A DNA stretch of 64,000 nt, from the NCBI RefSeq assembly GCF_002091755.1, contig NZ_BDAI01000011.1, positions 62,001 to 126,000 of the forward strand. The letters run 5' to 3'. Positions within the stretch are counted from its first letter, which is position 1; each line of letters opens with the position of its first letter. The position numbers and the translations under genes are program-made. Positions 1 through 7,540 of the stretch are shown piece by piece. The notes under the pieces are model-generated. The model was not told the origin of the DNA. It searched no databases and saw nothing but the letters and a program-made list of their open reading frames with translations. Source of the DNA: Pseudomonas nitroreducens NBRC 12694 (GTDB lineage Bacteria; Pseudomonadota; Gammaproteobacteria; Pseudomonadales; Pseudomonadaceae).

Positions 1-416
1 GGGTTGACGAACCCGAGCAGGAAGTCCGAGCCCTTGAAGCTGACTTCGCGAGTACGCAGCTTCAGCTCGATGGTGCGGTTTTCGGCGCCTTCGAACTGCT
101 CGGGCTTCAGGGACTTGAGGAAGTCGATGGTCTTCGCGATGCGCGCTTGCAGCTCTGCGAAGGTGGTTTCGTCATCGGCGAAGCTCGGCACCTCGACACC
201 GGCCAGGCGCGCGCCGGCGCCTTTGGCGGAGTCGGAGGCTATCTGCACCTGGCGCCCCAGGGCGAACATGTCCGGGGCGAGACGGGCGTTGATCAGGACG
301 GAAGGGTCGATGGACTTGGCTTCGGCATGGGTGGCGGCCTTGGCGAGAATCGCCGAGAGATTGCCGAGCATGCGGATGAAGACGGGAACGGAAGCCTGGT
401 AGATCGAGAGGGACAT
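1..416 (-). CDS. DUF1993 family protein (3' end off window)
   Basis: The protein starts MSLSIYQASVPVF and its reading frame stays open to the left window edge, so about 138 residues are visible and the C-terminus is missing. The opening and the PDMFALGRQVQ and SDFLLGFVNP segments are typical of DUF1993, a helical family of about 170 residues. No catalytic residue is known and the function is unknown. The start is the ATG complementary to 414-416. Nothing around it suggests a role. Confidence 0.75.
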   Translation of the reverse strand, partial: MSLSIYQASVPVFIRMLGNLSAILAKAATHAEAKSIDPSVLINARLAPDMFALGRQVQIASDSAKGAGARLAGVEVPSFADDETTFAELQARIAKTIDFLKSLKPEQFEGAENRTIELKLRTREVSFKGSDFLLGFVN

Positions 417-504
417 GCTGCGTACTCCAGACAGATGAAGGTGAGCTCGTCACGGTGGACGGCCGTCGGAGTCTACTGCGGGTATCTGCGGCTGTCGCCA
501 GGCT

Positions 505-1218
505 TCAGCGCCAGGCCACTTTCGGCGCCGGACAGCGATCGTTCTCGATCGGGCCGACGTAGGGATTGCCCCAGCCCATTACGCAGCCGACCATCTGGTT
601 GCGCTGGCGCTCCCAGGCTTCCACCGGGTACTGCTTGCTCCAGGCGGTGAACAGTTGGCGGTCCTGGTTGGAGAGCTTCAGGCCGTAGCGGTCGCTCATA
701 TAGAAGTAGGTGCGGGCGATCATGCCGCGAATCTGCGGGCGGGGCATGGCCTTGCGTGCCTTGAAATCCACCACCATCGGGCAGGCGCCGTACTGCGAGG
801 GCTTTTGCTGCAGCCAGCCGAAGCTGTAGTTGGCGCGGTCGCCGTTCACCTCGCCGATGCTCGGCACCAGGTTGTGCAGGTCCGCCTCGGCCTTCTGGTA
901 CACCCGGTCATTGCGCGAGCAGTTCTTGCGCCCGCCGCTCTGCCAGCATTGGCGCTGGTGGCCGATCACCCAGGCGGGAACGATGTGCTCCCACTCGATG
1001 CGCGAGGCGCGGTTGGCATTCTTGCGCGGGGTGTAGCCGCAGCTCTTCAGGTCGACCTTGGTGCCGTTGTAGCGGCAGCCGCAATAGAACTCCACCGATT
1101 GGCGGGCGTACAGCTTGCGCCCGACCTTCTTGGCTTCCTCGAAGGTGCGCGGGGCGGCAGCAGAGGCAACGGTGGGAACAGCGAGGATCAGCAGCAGGGC
1201 CAGGCAGCGTCCGAACAT
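505..1218 (-). CDS. Endonuclease I (EndA-like) periplasmic/secreted nuclease
   Basis: 237 residues. A clear Sec signal peptide (MFGRCLALLLILAVPTVASA) precedes an endonuclease I domain. The His-Cys/beta-beta-alpha-Me core is visible as RIEWEHIVPAW, followed by KAEADLHNLVPSIGEVNGDRANYSF-type sequence, which holds the metal-binding Asn of the family. Several cysteines suggest disulfides, as expected outside the cytoplasm. EndA-type enzymes make double-strand cuts in DNA with little specificity. The start at 1218 is chosen because an AAGGAA site precedes it and it gives a clean signal peptide; an in-frame upstream start lacks both. Monocistronic. Confidence 0.88.
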   Translation of the reverse strand: MFGRCLALLLILAVPTVASAAAPRTFEEAKKVGRKLYARQSVEFYCGCRYNGTKVDLKSCGYTPRKNANRASRIEWEHIVPAWVIGHQRQCWQSGGRKNCSRNDRVYQKAEADLHNLVPSIGEVNGDRANYSFGWLQQKPSQYGACPMVVDFKARKAMPRPQIRGMIARTYFYMSDRYGLKLSNQDRQLFTAWSKQYPVEAWERQRNQMVGCVMGWGNPYVGPIENDRCPAPKVAWR

Positions 1219-1663
1219 GAGGCATTCCTTACGAAAGTCGCTGCATCTTACTGATTGAGAAAGAATTGCCAATCGTGGCAATGGAATGGCAAGGCTGTGG
1301 CGTGACGAGAAACGCCCGACGTGGTGCGCAGGGCTTATGGCGACTGGGAACGCTTGGCAATGGAGCTTCCAATCTTTTCAACTTGCTTCATAAATGACTC
1401 GTAACATCATGATTTTAAAGTAAATTAATTTTTATAAATTACTTTAAGAACAAGCGCTATTACGATGTTTTAATGAGTTTTCCCCTGCTGCGGGTGGCGG
1501 CCGCATCTGTCGTGCATCTTGCGGGGCATATATCAGAGATTTGATATCAATATATTCTTGCAAGTCATTGATATAAAAAGATTAAATTTATCTGTTTGCG
1601 CGGCCTGCTCGAGGTGCACAAGGCTTGGTAAGCTGAACCTTTCCGTCATCCGGGATGATCATC
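1219..1663. other. AT-rich intergenic stretch with inverted repeats
   Basis: About 445 bases without a gene. From roughly 1370 to 1600 the DNA is much more AT-rich than its surroundings. It holds a perfect 9-bp inverted repeat TTAAAGTAA (1415-1423) / TTACTTTAA (1439-1447) and several TTGATAT words near 1540-1580. It probably carries the promoter of the small secreted protein at 1664; no definite -35/-10 pair could be fixed by eye. Confidence 0.4.
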
Positions 1664-2035
1664 ATGATTGAGCGCAGAACCTTGGCGGCCATCGCCTGCT
1701 TCGCACTGGCGATGCCAGCCTTCGCGCAGAAGTTCACCGGGCAGGAGGCGCAATCGCAAAGTACGCCGCGCTATCAGAACCAGACGCAATGGCAGCAGTC
1801 GCCGCCGGTGATCCAGCGCATCTATGTCAGCCCGGGGGCAAGCGGTAGCGTAGGCAGCTCGTCCAGCTGGCAACGCAATGACAGCTATGGTGGCGTGCGG
1901 GTGCCCAGTGGCTACGGCGAGACGCGTTCGAACTCGGTCATCATCGACCAGGGCAGCGGCGGCATCCGACAGAGCATCGAATACCCCAATGGCGCGGTCT
2001 ATCCGCGAGGCAACGGCAATTATCAGCAGCAGTGA
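1664..2035 (+). CDS. Small secreted protein of unknown function
   Basis: 123 residues with a signal peptide (MIERRTLAAIACFALAMPAFAQ). The mature part is low in complexity and rich in Gln, Ser, Gly, Tyr and Pro, ending NGNYQQQ. No enzyme motif is visible and I do not recognise the family. The ATG at 1664 is preferred over the one at 1655 because a GGGA lies 8 nt upstream. It is preceded by an AT-rich region and converges closely (6 bp) on the next gene. Confidence 0.6.
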   Translation: MIERRTLAAIACFALAMPAFAQKFTGQEAQSQSTPRYQNQTQWQQSPPVIQRIYVSPGASGSVGSSSSWQRNDSYGGVRVPSGYGETRSNSVIIDQGSGGIRQSIEYPNGAVYPRGNGNYQQQ

Positions 2036-2041
2036 GCCGGG

Positions 2042-2224
2042 TCAGTCGACCAGGTCGTCGCGCGTCAGGCGGGATTTACGCAGGCCGCCGTGGCTGTAGA
2101 ACAGCCCGGTATCGCCGCGCCAATGGAAGAGTGTGGCGAGAAACGCCGAGCTGACCCGGCCCACATCCCAGCTACGGAGTTTGCGGTAGGCCCAGAGCCA
2201 GCTGTCGTCGGAAGAGGCGCTCAT
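2042..2224 (-). CDS. Small hypothetical protein (60 aa)
   Basis: Reads MSASSDDSWLWAYRKLRSWD and ends RKSRLTRDDLVD. It is basic and Trp-rich, without a signal peptide or membrane segment. An AAGGA site sits just upstream of the ATG at 2224, and the frame stops 6 bp from the convergent upstream gene, which supports a real gene. Function unknown. Confidence 0.5.
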   Translation of the reverse strand: MSASSDDSWLWAYRKLRSWDVGRVSSAFLATLFHWRGDTGLFYSHGGLRKSRLTRDDLVD

Positions 2225-2336
2225 GGAATCGTCCTTGATTCGGCAAGCGGGAAAAGTGCATGGGACATTAGTGCGCCTGATAGGCCTTCGCAAGTCGCTG
2301 CTCCCGCAACCGCAACCTGCGAAAACGCCTGCGCAC

Positions 2337-2651
2337 TCAGGCAGTGCTGAGCGCCTTCGATTCCTCGACGTACTCCTTCAGCCAGCGCAGCACCTCCACG
2401 GCATCCCAGCGGCTGGGGTCGAACATGGCGTAGGCCTGGCCCTGGTAACCCACCACATCCAGCGGGCGGTGATAGCCGGCGCGCTGCATCAGGGCCTCGA
2501 TTTCCGCGAAGCACAGGTTGAAGTGGGTACGGCTGAAAGGCGTCTTGCCCTCTGTGACCAACCCCTCCAACAGCAGTTCCGCCACGGCCTCGCTGACTTC
2601 CTCGATGGCCATGTGGTTCACGGTGTACTTCAGCTGATGGATACTCACCAT
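2337..2651 (-). CDS. Conserved-looking hypothetical protein, candidate SOS gene
   Basis: 104 residues, starting MVSIHQLKYTVNHMAIEEVS, probably mostly helical, with no signal peptide. A strong GAGGAG site lies 7 nt before the ATG at 2651, which decides this start over one ten codons upstream. The family is not recognised. Its upstream region, shared with the divergent lipoprotein gene, contains a near-consensus LexA box at 2757-2776, so DNA-damage induction is likely. The function cannot be told from sequence. Confidence 0.6.
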   Translation of the reverse strand: MVSIHQLKYTVNHMAIEEVSEAVAELLLEGLVTEGKTPFSRTHFNLCFAEIEALMQRAGYHRPLDVVGYQGQAYAMFDPSRWDAVEVLRWLKEYVEESKALSTA

Positions 2652-2756
2652 CGCTTGCTCCTCAATGGGTTTCAGGCCCATGCCCTGTGATTCGAGGTGA
2701 TCGACGTAGCTAATGGACTATGGCCTTTCGTCGAGGTTTAAAAAATTTTCGCAAAA

Positions 2757-2776
2757 TACTGTATGCATGAACAGTA
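2757..2776. promoter_or_regulatory. LexA (SOS) box
   Basis: TACTGTATGCATGAACAGTA matches the LexA operator core CTGT-N8-ACAG. The symmetry extends outward (AAAA before, TTTT after; arms 2753-2762 and 2771-2780). It lies about 106 bp from the start of the minus-strand 104-aa gene and about 98 bp from the lipoprotein start, so it could control either or both. The match is direct; LexA binding is inferred. Confidence 0.75.
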
Positions 2777-2873
2777 TTTTCTCCTAGTATCCCTCTCGCG
2801 GTCTGACAGAAACCTTGAAGTGCCCGTCGCCAGTGGCCTGGCGGGCATTGCTCGACGAACAGGAGCGATGGCG

Positions 2874-3254
2874 ATGCTGCAGAAACTGATGCTTTGTGCC
2901 GGTCTGGCGATGCTTGCGGGTTGCGCCCAGCCCCAGGCGGATGTCCCGCGCGCCAATGGCGCCTACCTCATCATCGAGGGCAAGGAGGCCTGGGCCGTTC
3001 TGGTGGCTGACGGCAAGCGCATCGAGGAGCGCGGCACGGTACGCGATGCCATCCGTCTGCCGAAGGAGCGCTCGGCGATCGCTGCCAGCTACGTGATCGA
3101 CACGCCCAACTGCGGGCGCCTGCAATGGTTGACCGAAGGCGAGGGCGACTCCACCGTGCGGCTGTCCCCGCAGGGCGAAGCGGACGACCTTTCGGGCTGC
3201 CGGATCAGCGATGGGCTCAGCCGCGTCTGGACCGCGCTGGACTATTCGAGCTGA
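2874..3254 (+). CDS. Small lipoprotein of unknown function
   Basis: 126 residues. MLQKLMLCAGLAMLAGCAQP is a lipoprotein signal with lipobox LAGC, so the mature protein should be lipidated and anchored on the periplasmic side of a membrane. The remainder (YLIIEGKEAWAVLVADGKRI... and two Cys at TPNCGRL and SGCRI, possibly a disulfide) matches no family I recognise. AGGAG at 2861-2865 fits the ATG at 2874 better than the one at 2868. It is divergent from the 104-aa gene across a LexA box. Confidence 0.65.
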   Translation: MLQKLMLCAGLAMLAGCAQPQADVPRANGAYLIIEGKEAWAVLVADGKRIEERGTVRDAIRLPKERSAIAASYVIDTPNCGRLQWLTEGEGDSTVRLSPQGEADDLSGCRISDGLSRVWTALDYSS

Positions 3255-3347
3255 GCATCAGCTTCCAGAAATCCGATCTCCGACAAAATGTTTCGGCTGG
3301 CCCTCTCTTCACGTTTTTTTCACACCCAGGGGCAGAGGATGAAAACC

Positions 3348-3398
3348 AGCTAAGGGATTAGCTCCCCATCGAAAAGCCCGCTTGATTGCGGGCTTTTT
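3348..3398 (+). terminator. Hairpin followed by a rho-independent terminator
   Basis: A small perfect hairpin AGCTAA-GGGA-TTAGCT (3348-3363) is followed by a strong terminator: stem AAAGCCCGC (3373-3381) with GCGGGCTTT (3388-3396), loop TTGATT, then a T run. It ends transcripts coming from the lipoprotein gene, or from a short transcript starting in the gap. Confidence 0.85.
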
Positions 3399-3478
3399 AT
3401 TGCCTGCCGACCAAGGTCGGCTCGCCCGCCAGACGCTCTGCGGCTAAGGTGAAGCTCCACGGAAAGGCGGAGATAGAG

Positions 3479-4864
3479 ATGCAGCGGGTTCTTGCGGAAC
3501 GACTTTGGACAGCCCTCGGCGGCCAGGCCGAACGCCTGAGCCACCTGGCCCCTCGCAGCGAAGGCTCCCTGCCTTCGGCATTCTTCGTCACCGAGCTGGC
3601 CGCCGCCAGCATCGCCAGCGCCGGGCTGGCACTGGGCGAGTGGCTGGAGCCGGAAGGTGGCACGGCGACCTCCATGGTCGTGGACCGCCGTTTGGCCTCC
3701 TTCTGGTTCTCCACCTCCTTGCGGCCTCAGGGCTGGACAGTGCCCGACCTCTGGGATGCCATTGCCGGTAACTACCGCACACGCGACGGCTGGATTCGCC
3801 TGCACACCAATGCGCCGCACCACCGCGCCGCCGCACTCCGGGTCCTCGGCGTCGAGAATCAGCGCGATCAGGTCGCCAGCGCGGTGGCCGGTTGGGCGGC
3901 GGGCGAGCTGGAACTGGCGATCGTCAGGGAGGGCGGCTGCGCGGCCGAGATGCGCTCATGGGATGCCTGGAAACAGCACCCGCAAGGCATCGCCGTGGCT
4001 CGCGAGCCTCTCGTGTTGCGCGATATCCAACTGGTGTCCGGACCCTCCCTGGACATCGAGATCGACCGCGAACGCCCGCTGGCCGGCCTGCGGGTGCTGG
4101 ATCTGACCCGTGTACTGGCCGGCCCGGTCGCCACCCGATTCCTCGCCGGCTTCGGTGCCGAGGTACTGCGCATCGACCCGCCGGACTGGGATGAGCCCGG
4201 CGTGGTGCCGGAAGTCACCCTGGGCAAGCAGTGCGCGCGGCTGGACCTGCGCCAGCCGGCAGGTCGCGAGCGTTTCCAGGCGCTGCTCGCCAGCGCCGAC
4301 GTTCTGGTCCACGGCTATCGGGCCGATGCCCTGGAACGCCTGGGTTTCGGTGCCGACGTGCGCCGCACCATCGCACCGGGGCTGGTGGACGTCAGCCTGA
4401 ATGCCTATGGCTGGTCCGGCCCATGGTGCGAAAGACGCGGCTTCGACAGCCTGGTGCAGATGAGCAGCGGCATTGCCGAAGCTGGGCGCGTGTGGCGTGG
4501 CGAGGAAAAGCCCGTACCCTTGCCCGTTCAGGCGCTCGACCACGCGACCGGCTACCTGATTGCTGCCGCCGCCTTGCGCGGGCTGGCCGAGCGCCGGCGC
4601 AGCGGCCGGGGCAGCCGTTGGCGGCTGTCGCTGGCGCGGACAGCGCAGTTCCTGCTGGAGGCGGGTGCCGCGCCGCCAAGCCAGGCGGAGCTGGGGGCGG
4701 AAACCGCGGCCGATCTGGCGCCGGGCATCGAAGCCACGCCCTGGGGCCATGCGCGCCGCCTGCGCCCGCCGTTGCAGGTCGCCGGTTCGCCGCTCTTCTG
4801 GGAGTTGCCGGCCTCCGAGCTGGGCTCGGCGCCGGCCGCCTGGCAGCCGGTCAGCCCCGGCTGA
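3479..4864 (+). CDS. CaiB/BaiF family (family III) CoA-transferase
   Basis: 461 residues. From about residue 200 the sequence is typical of family III CoA-transferases: LAGLRVLDLTRVLAGPVATRFLAGFGAEVLRID, then ADVLVHGYRADALERLGF and YGWSGPWCERRGFDSLVQM. The first 190 residues are a weaker N-terminal half with no recognised motif. These enzymes move CoA between carboxylic acids through an aspartyl-CoA intermediate; the substrate is not predictable here. The ATG at 3479 is used because an earlier in-frame ATG lies inside the upstream terminator. It overlaps the convergent flavin reductase gene by 14 bp. Confidence 0.82.
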   Translation: MQRVLAERLWTALGGQAERLSHLAPRSEGSLPSAFFVTELAAASIASAGLALGEWLEPEGGTATSMVVDRRLASFWFSTSLRPQGWTVPDLWDAIAGNYRTRDGWIRLHTNAPHHRAAALRVLGVENQRDQVASAVAGWAAGELELAIVREGGCAAEMRSWDAWKQHPQGIAVAREPLVLRDIQLVSGPSLDIEIDRERPLAGLRVLDLTRVLAGPVATRFLAGFGAEVLRIDPPDWDEPGVVPEVTLGKQCARLDLRQPAGRERFQALLASADVLVHGYRADALERLGFGADVRRTIAPGLVDVSLNAYGWSGPWCERRGFDSLVQMSSGIAEAGRVWRGEEKPVPLPVQALDHATGYLIAAAALRGLAERRRSGRGSRWRLSLARTAQFLLEAGAAPPSQAELGAETAADLAPGIEATPWGHARRLRPPLQVAGSPLFWELPASELGSAPAAWQPVSPG

Positions 4865-5417
4865 CCTGGAACGCCTCGCCAGTGGCGAAGAAGGCGCCGC
4901 CGGCCTGGTAATGGATCGTGCGCAACTCGTCGCTGGGGAAATGCCAGCGACCGTTGGAGAAGGCGCGCTCATCGGCGTAGGCGGCGACCACCTCGGCGAT
5001 GAACAGGTCGTATTTCTCCTGGTTGTGCGGCTCGCTGATCACCTTGCATTCCAGGTAGGCGATACAGCCATCGACCACCGGTGCGTCGACCTGCTTCGCA
5101 CGCGAAACGCCAATGTCCAGTTGCTCGAACTTGTTGCCCTCGCCGCCGTTGCTCGATCCCACCGCCAGGGTCAGCTCGGCCTGCTGGCGCGTTGGCAGCT
5201 GGATGACGAAAGCGCCGGAGCCTTCCACCAGATGACGTGACCAGGTGTTGCGGTCGAGCACCAGCATCAGCTTGGGCGGGTCGAAGTCCAGCGGCATGAC
5301 CCAGGCGGCGGCCATGACGTTGGCCGTGCCCTGGTGCTCGCAGGTGACGATGGTGCTCGGGCCGTGGTTGAGCAGCAGGTAGGCCTTGTTCAGCGGTACG
5401 TCTTTCAGATGGCTCAT
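4851..5417 (-). CDS. Flavin reductase-like domain protein
   Basis: 188 residues of the FMN-binding split-barrel (flavin reductase-like) family: LNHGPSTIVTCEHQGTANVMAAAWVMPLDFDPPKLMLVLD, then SGAFVIQLPT, with a conserved GxNVMAAAW loop that binds FMN. Members reduce flavins or donate reduced FMN to partner oxygenases; many are uncharacterised. No oxygenase lies nearby. It is followed by the bestrophin gene after a 5417/6356 organisation on the same strand (bestrophin upstream, 21-bp gap). Confidence 0.82.
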   Translation of the reverse strand: MSHLKDVPLNKAYLLLNHGPSTIVTCEHQGTANVMAAAWVMPLDFDPPKLMLVLDRNTWSRHLVEGSGAFVIQLPTRQQAELTLAVGSSNGGEGNKFEQLDIGVSRAKQVDAPVVDGCIAYLECKVISEPHNQEKYDLFIAEVVAAYADERAFSNGRWHFPSDELRTIHYQAGGAFFATGEAFQVSRG

Positions 5418-5438
5418 TCTCGGGTCCTCAGGGCTGGC

Positions 5439-6356
5439 TCAGAGCAGCAGGCCATCCACCGGTTTCAGCGGTTCGGGCAGGTCGGTTTCACCGAGGATTT
5501 CCAGCACGGTGATTTCCAGGTTGCGGCTCATGGCGTCCAGCGGCAGATCGTTGGGTTGGGTATCGAACGGGTCGGCAATCTGGTCGCCCAGGGCATCCAG
5601 GCCGAAGAAGGTGTAGGCCAGCACGCAGACGGCCAGCGGAGTGAACCAGCCGATGCTGTCCACCAGGCAGAAAGGCAGCAGGAAGCAGTAGACGTGCACG
5701 ATGCGGTGCAGCATCAGAATGTAGGGGTAGGGAATCGGCGTGTTGCTGATCCGCTCGCAGCCGCCCAGCACGTACGACAGGCGGGTCATCTGCTGGTCGA
5801 TGGCGGCCAGGGTGATGTCGCTGGCGCCCGCCGCGCGGCCCTGGTCGGCGAAGCGCTGGCCAAGGTCCGCCAGCAGGGCGTTTGCCGGGTTGCGGCGATG
5901 GGCGAATGCCGCGGCGGCGTCGCCCAGCACACGTTTCACGTCGTCGCCTTGTTCGGTGCCGCGCAGCTGGTCGCGCAGGGTGTAGCCGAAGGCGATCAGC
6001 GGCTTGCACAGCTGGCGGCGGCCATCGGCATCGAGGTCGGGCAGCAGCGAACGGGTCTGCCGCGCCAGGTTGCGCGTCACGATCAGCAGCTCGCCCCAGA
6101 GCGTGCGCGCCTCCCAGAAGCGCTGGTAGGCGACGTTGTTGCGAAAGCCGAGGAAGATCGCCAGTGTCAGGCCCCAGAGCGTGAACGGCGTAGAGGTGAT
6201 GATCACCTTGTAGTGGTAGAGCGTGCCGTGGGTGGCCACCACCAGGGAACTCAGCAGCACGGTGTAGAGCACCTTGCGCCAGATGGCCGGGATGATCGAT
6301 CCCTTGAGCGAGAACAGCAGGACCCAGAGTGTCGGGGTTTGCGGGCGGAGGATCAT
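5439..6356 (-). CDS. Bestrophin family ion channel (UPF0187)
   Basis: 305 residues with hydrophobic helices near residues 25-45 and 55-75 and again around 205-245. Family marks include FTLWGLTLAIFLGFRNNVAYQRFWEARTLWG and the RISNTPIPYPY motif, the latter being the bestrophin neck signature. Bacterial bestrophins are pentameric inner-membrane channels, cation-selective in studied cases. It lies 21 bp upstream of the flavin reductase gene, so the two may be co-transcribed. Confidence 0.88.
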   Translation of the reverse strand: MILRPQTPTLWVLLFSLKGSIIPAIWRKVLYTVLLSSLVVATHGTLYHYKVIITSTPFTLWGLTLAIFLGFRNNVAYQRFWEARTLWGELLIVTRNLARQTRSLLPDLDADGRRQLCKPLIAFGYTLRDQLRGTEQGDDVKRVLGDAAAAFAHRRNPANALLADLGQRFADQGRAAGASDITLAAIDQQMTRLSYVLGGCERISNTPIPYPYILMLHRIVHVYCFLLPFCLVDSIGWFTPLAVCVLAYTFFGLDALGDQIADPFDTQPNDLPLDAMSRNLEITVLEILGETDLPEPLKPVDGLLL

Positions 6357-6434
6357 GCGGCGGCATCCGGTGGGGCGGAGCGCGCATGATAGCCGAGATG
6401 AAGGCTTGGGCGACGTGTCGCGGAGTGGGACCTT

Positions 6435-6502
6435 TGTAGGGGCGAGCCTGCTCGCGAACCGGCCTCGAAGCGAAGAGGTTCGCGAGCAAGCTCGCTCCTA
6501 CA
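6435..6502. repeat. REP pair (type A)
   Basis: Inverted arms: a GTAGGGGCGAGCCTGCTCG form (from 6435) and a CGCGAGCAAGCTCGCTCCTA form (to 6502). This is one of six such paired elements in the window and is a typical Pseudomonas intergenic palindromic repeat. Confidence 0.85.
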
Positions 6503-6526
6503 GAAAAGCGGAACGCCCTGGCGGAC

Positions 6527-7402
6527 CTAGCCCTGTTGGTACAGCTTCACGATCGCCGAGAAGTCCAGCTGGCCGTTGCCCTGGTTGCTGAAGGTCTGGA
6601 ACAGCTGCTGGGCCAATGCGCCAAGCAGCACCGGCTGGCGGATCTGTCGCGCGGCCTCGCTGGCCAGGCCCAGGTCCTTGAGCATCAGGTCGGTGCCGAA
6701 GCCGCCGCTGTAGCCGCGCGCCGCCGGGGCCCCGGTGAGCGGGTTGTTGATCTCCGAGGCCCAGCAGCGGCCGCTGGAGGTGTTGATGATGCCGGCCAGC
6801 ACTTCGGCGTCCATACCCAGCTTCACGCCCAGGGACATGGCTTCCGCTACGCCGATCATGGAGATACCCAGCAGCAGGTTGTTCGCCACCTTGGCCACCT
6901 GGCCGTTGCCGGCGCCACCGCAGTGCACGAGGTTCTTGCCCATGGCGGCCAGCACCGGGCGGGCGCGCTCGAAGTCGGCCTGCTCGCCGCCGACCATGAA
7001 GGTCAGGGTGCCCGCTGCGGCGCCAGCCGTCCCGCCGGAAACCGGGGCATCGAGCATGGGGTTGCCGTGGGCGAGGGCGGCGGCGGAGACCTCGCGGGCG
7101 TTCAGCGGGTCGATGGTGGACGAATCGATCAGCAACACGCCGGATTGCACGTTGGCCAGCAGGCCATCGTCGCCGAGGAACACCTGCTTCACATGGGCGG
7201 CGGCCGGCAGCATGGTGATGATCACCTCGACGTCGTCGCGAGCCACTTCGGCTGGCGAGCCGAGCGCGCGTGCGCCCAAGGCTACGGCGGCCTCCACGGC
7301 CTTGGCGGAAAGATCGAAGACGCTCAGGTCGAAGCCGGCCTTGAGCAGGTTGGCGGCCATGGGCCCGCCCATGTTGCCGAGTCCGATGAAACCGATGCGC
7401 AT
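6527..7402 (-). CDS. mmsB: 3-hydroxyisobutyrate dehydrogenase
   Basis: 291 residues. The N-terminal NAD-binding Rossmann fold opens with MRIGFIGLGNMGGPMAANLL, then DAPVSGGTAGAAAGTLTFMVGG (substrate-binding motif), with the catalytic Lys in GNGQVAKVANNLLLG. It oxidises (S)-3-hydroxyisobutyrate to methylmalonate semialdehyde in valine breakdown, which is the substrate of the upstream mmsA product. Start at 7402 is supported by GAGGAA; an upstream in-frame start lacks a site. The gene lies 138 bp downstream of mmsA on the same strand. Confidence 0.93.
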   Translation of the reverse strand: MRIGFIGLGNMGGPMAANLLKAGFDLSVFDLSAKAVEAAVALGARALGSPAEVARDDVEVIITMLPAAAHVKQVFLGDDGLLANVQSGVLLIDSSTIDPLNAREVSAAALAHGNPMLDAPVSGGTAGAAAGTLTFMVGGEQADFERARPVLAAMGKNLVHCGGAGNGQVAKVANNLLLGISMIGVAEAMSLGVKLGMDAEVLAGIINTSSGRCWASEINNPLTGAPAARGYSGGFGTDLMLKDLGLASEAARQIRQPVLLGALAQQLFQTFSNQGNGQLDFSAIVKLYQQG

Positions 7403-7540
7403 GGGGATTTCCTCTTCTTCTTGTACTGGAAGCGCTCCGTGGTCGGAGCGCCGGAAAGGGTGCCCGCCCGCGTGGTGCCGAATCCGGACCAGCATCCCTG
7501 CTGAAGTCCGGGCCGGCTCGGGGCAGGCGGGCGGGCAGTC

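Noticed and set aside
1541..1585. Anr/FNR box from TTGATATCAA and TTGATAT words
   Set aside because: The required TTGAT-N4-ATCAA spacing is missing.
2763..2873. In-frame upstream extension of the lipoprotein starting inside the LexA box
   Set aside because: It would destroy the lipoprotein signal peptide, and the ATG is part of the operator; the ATG at 2874 has a good ribosome site.
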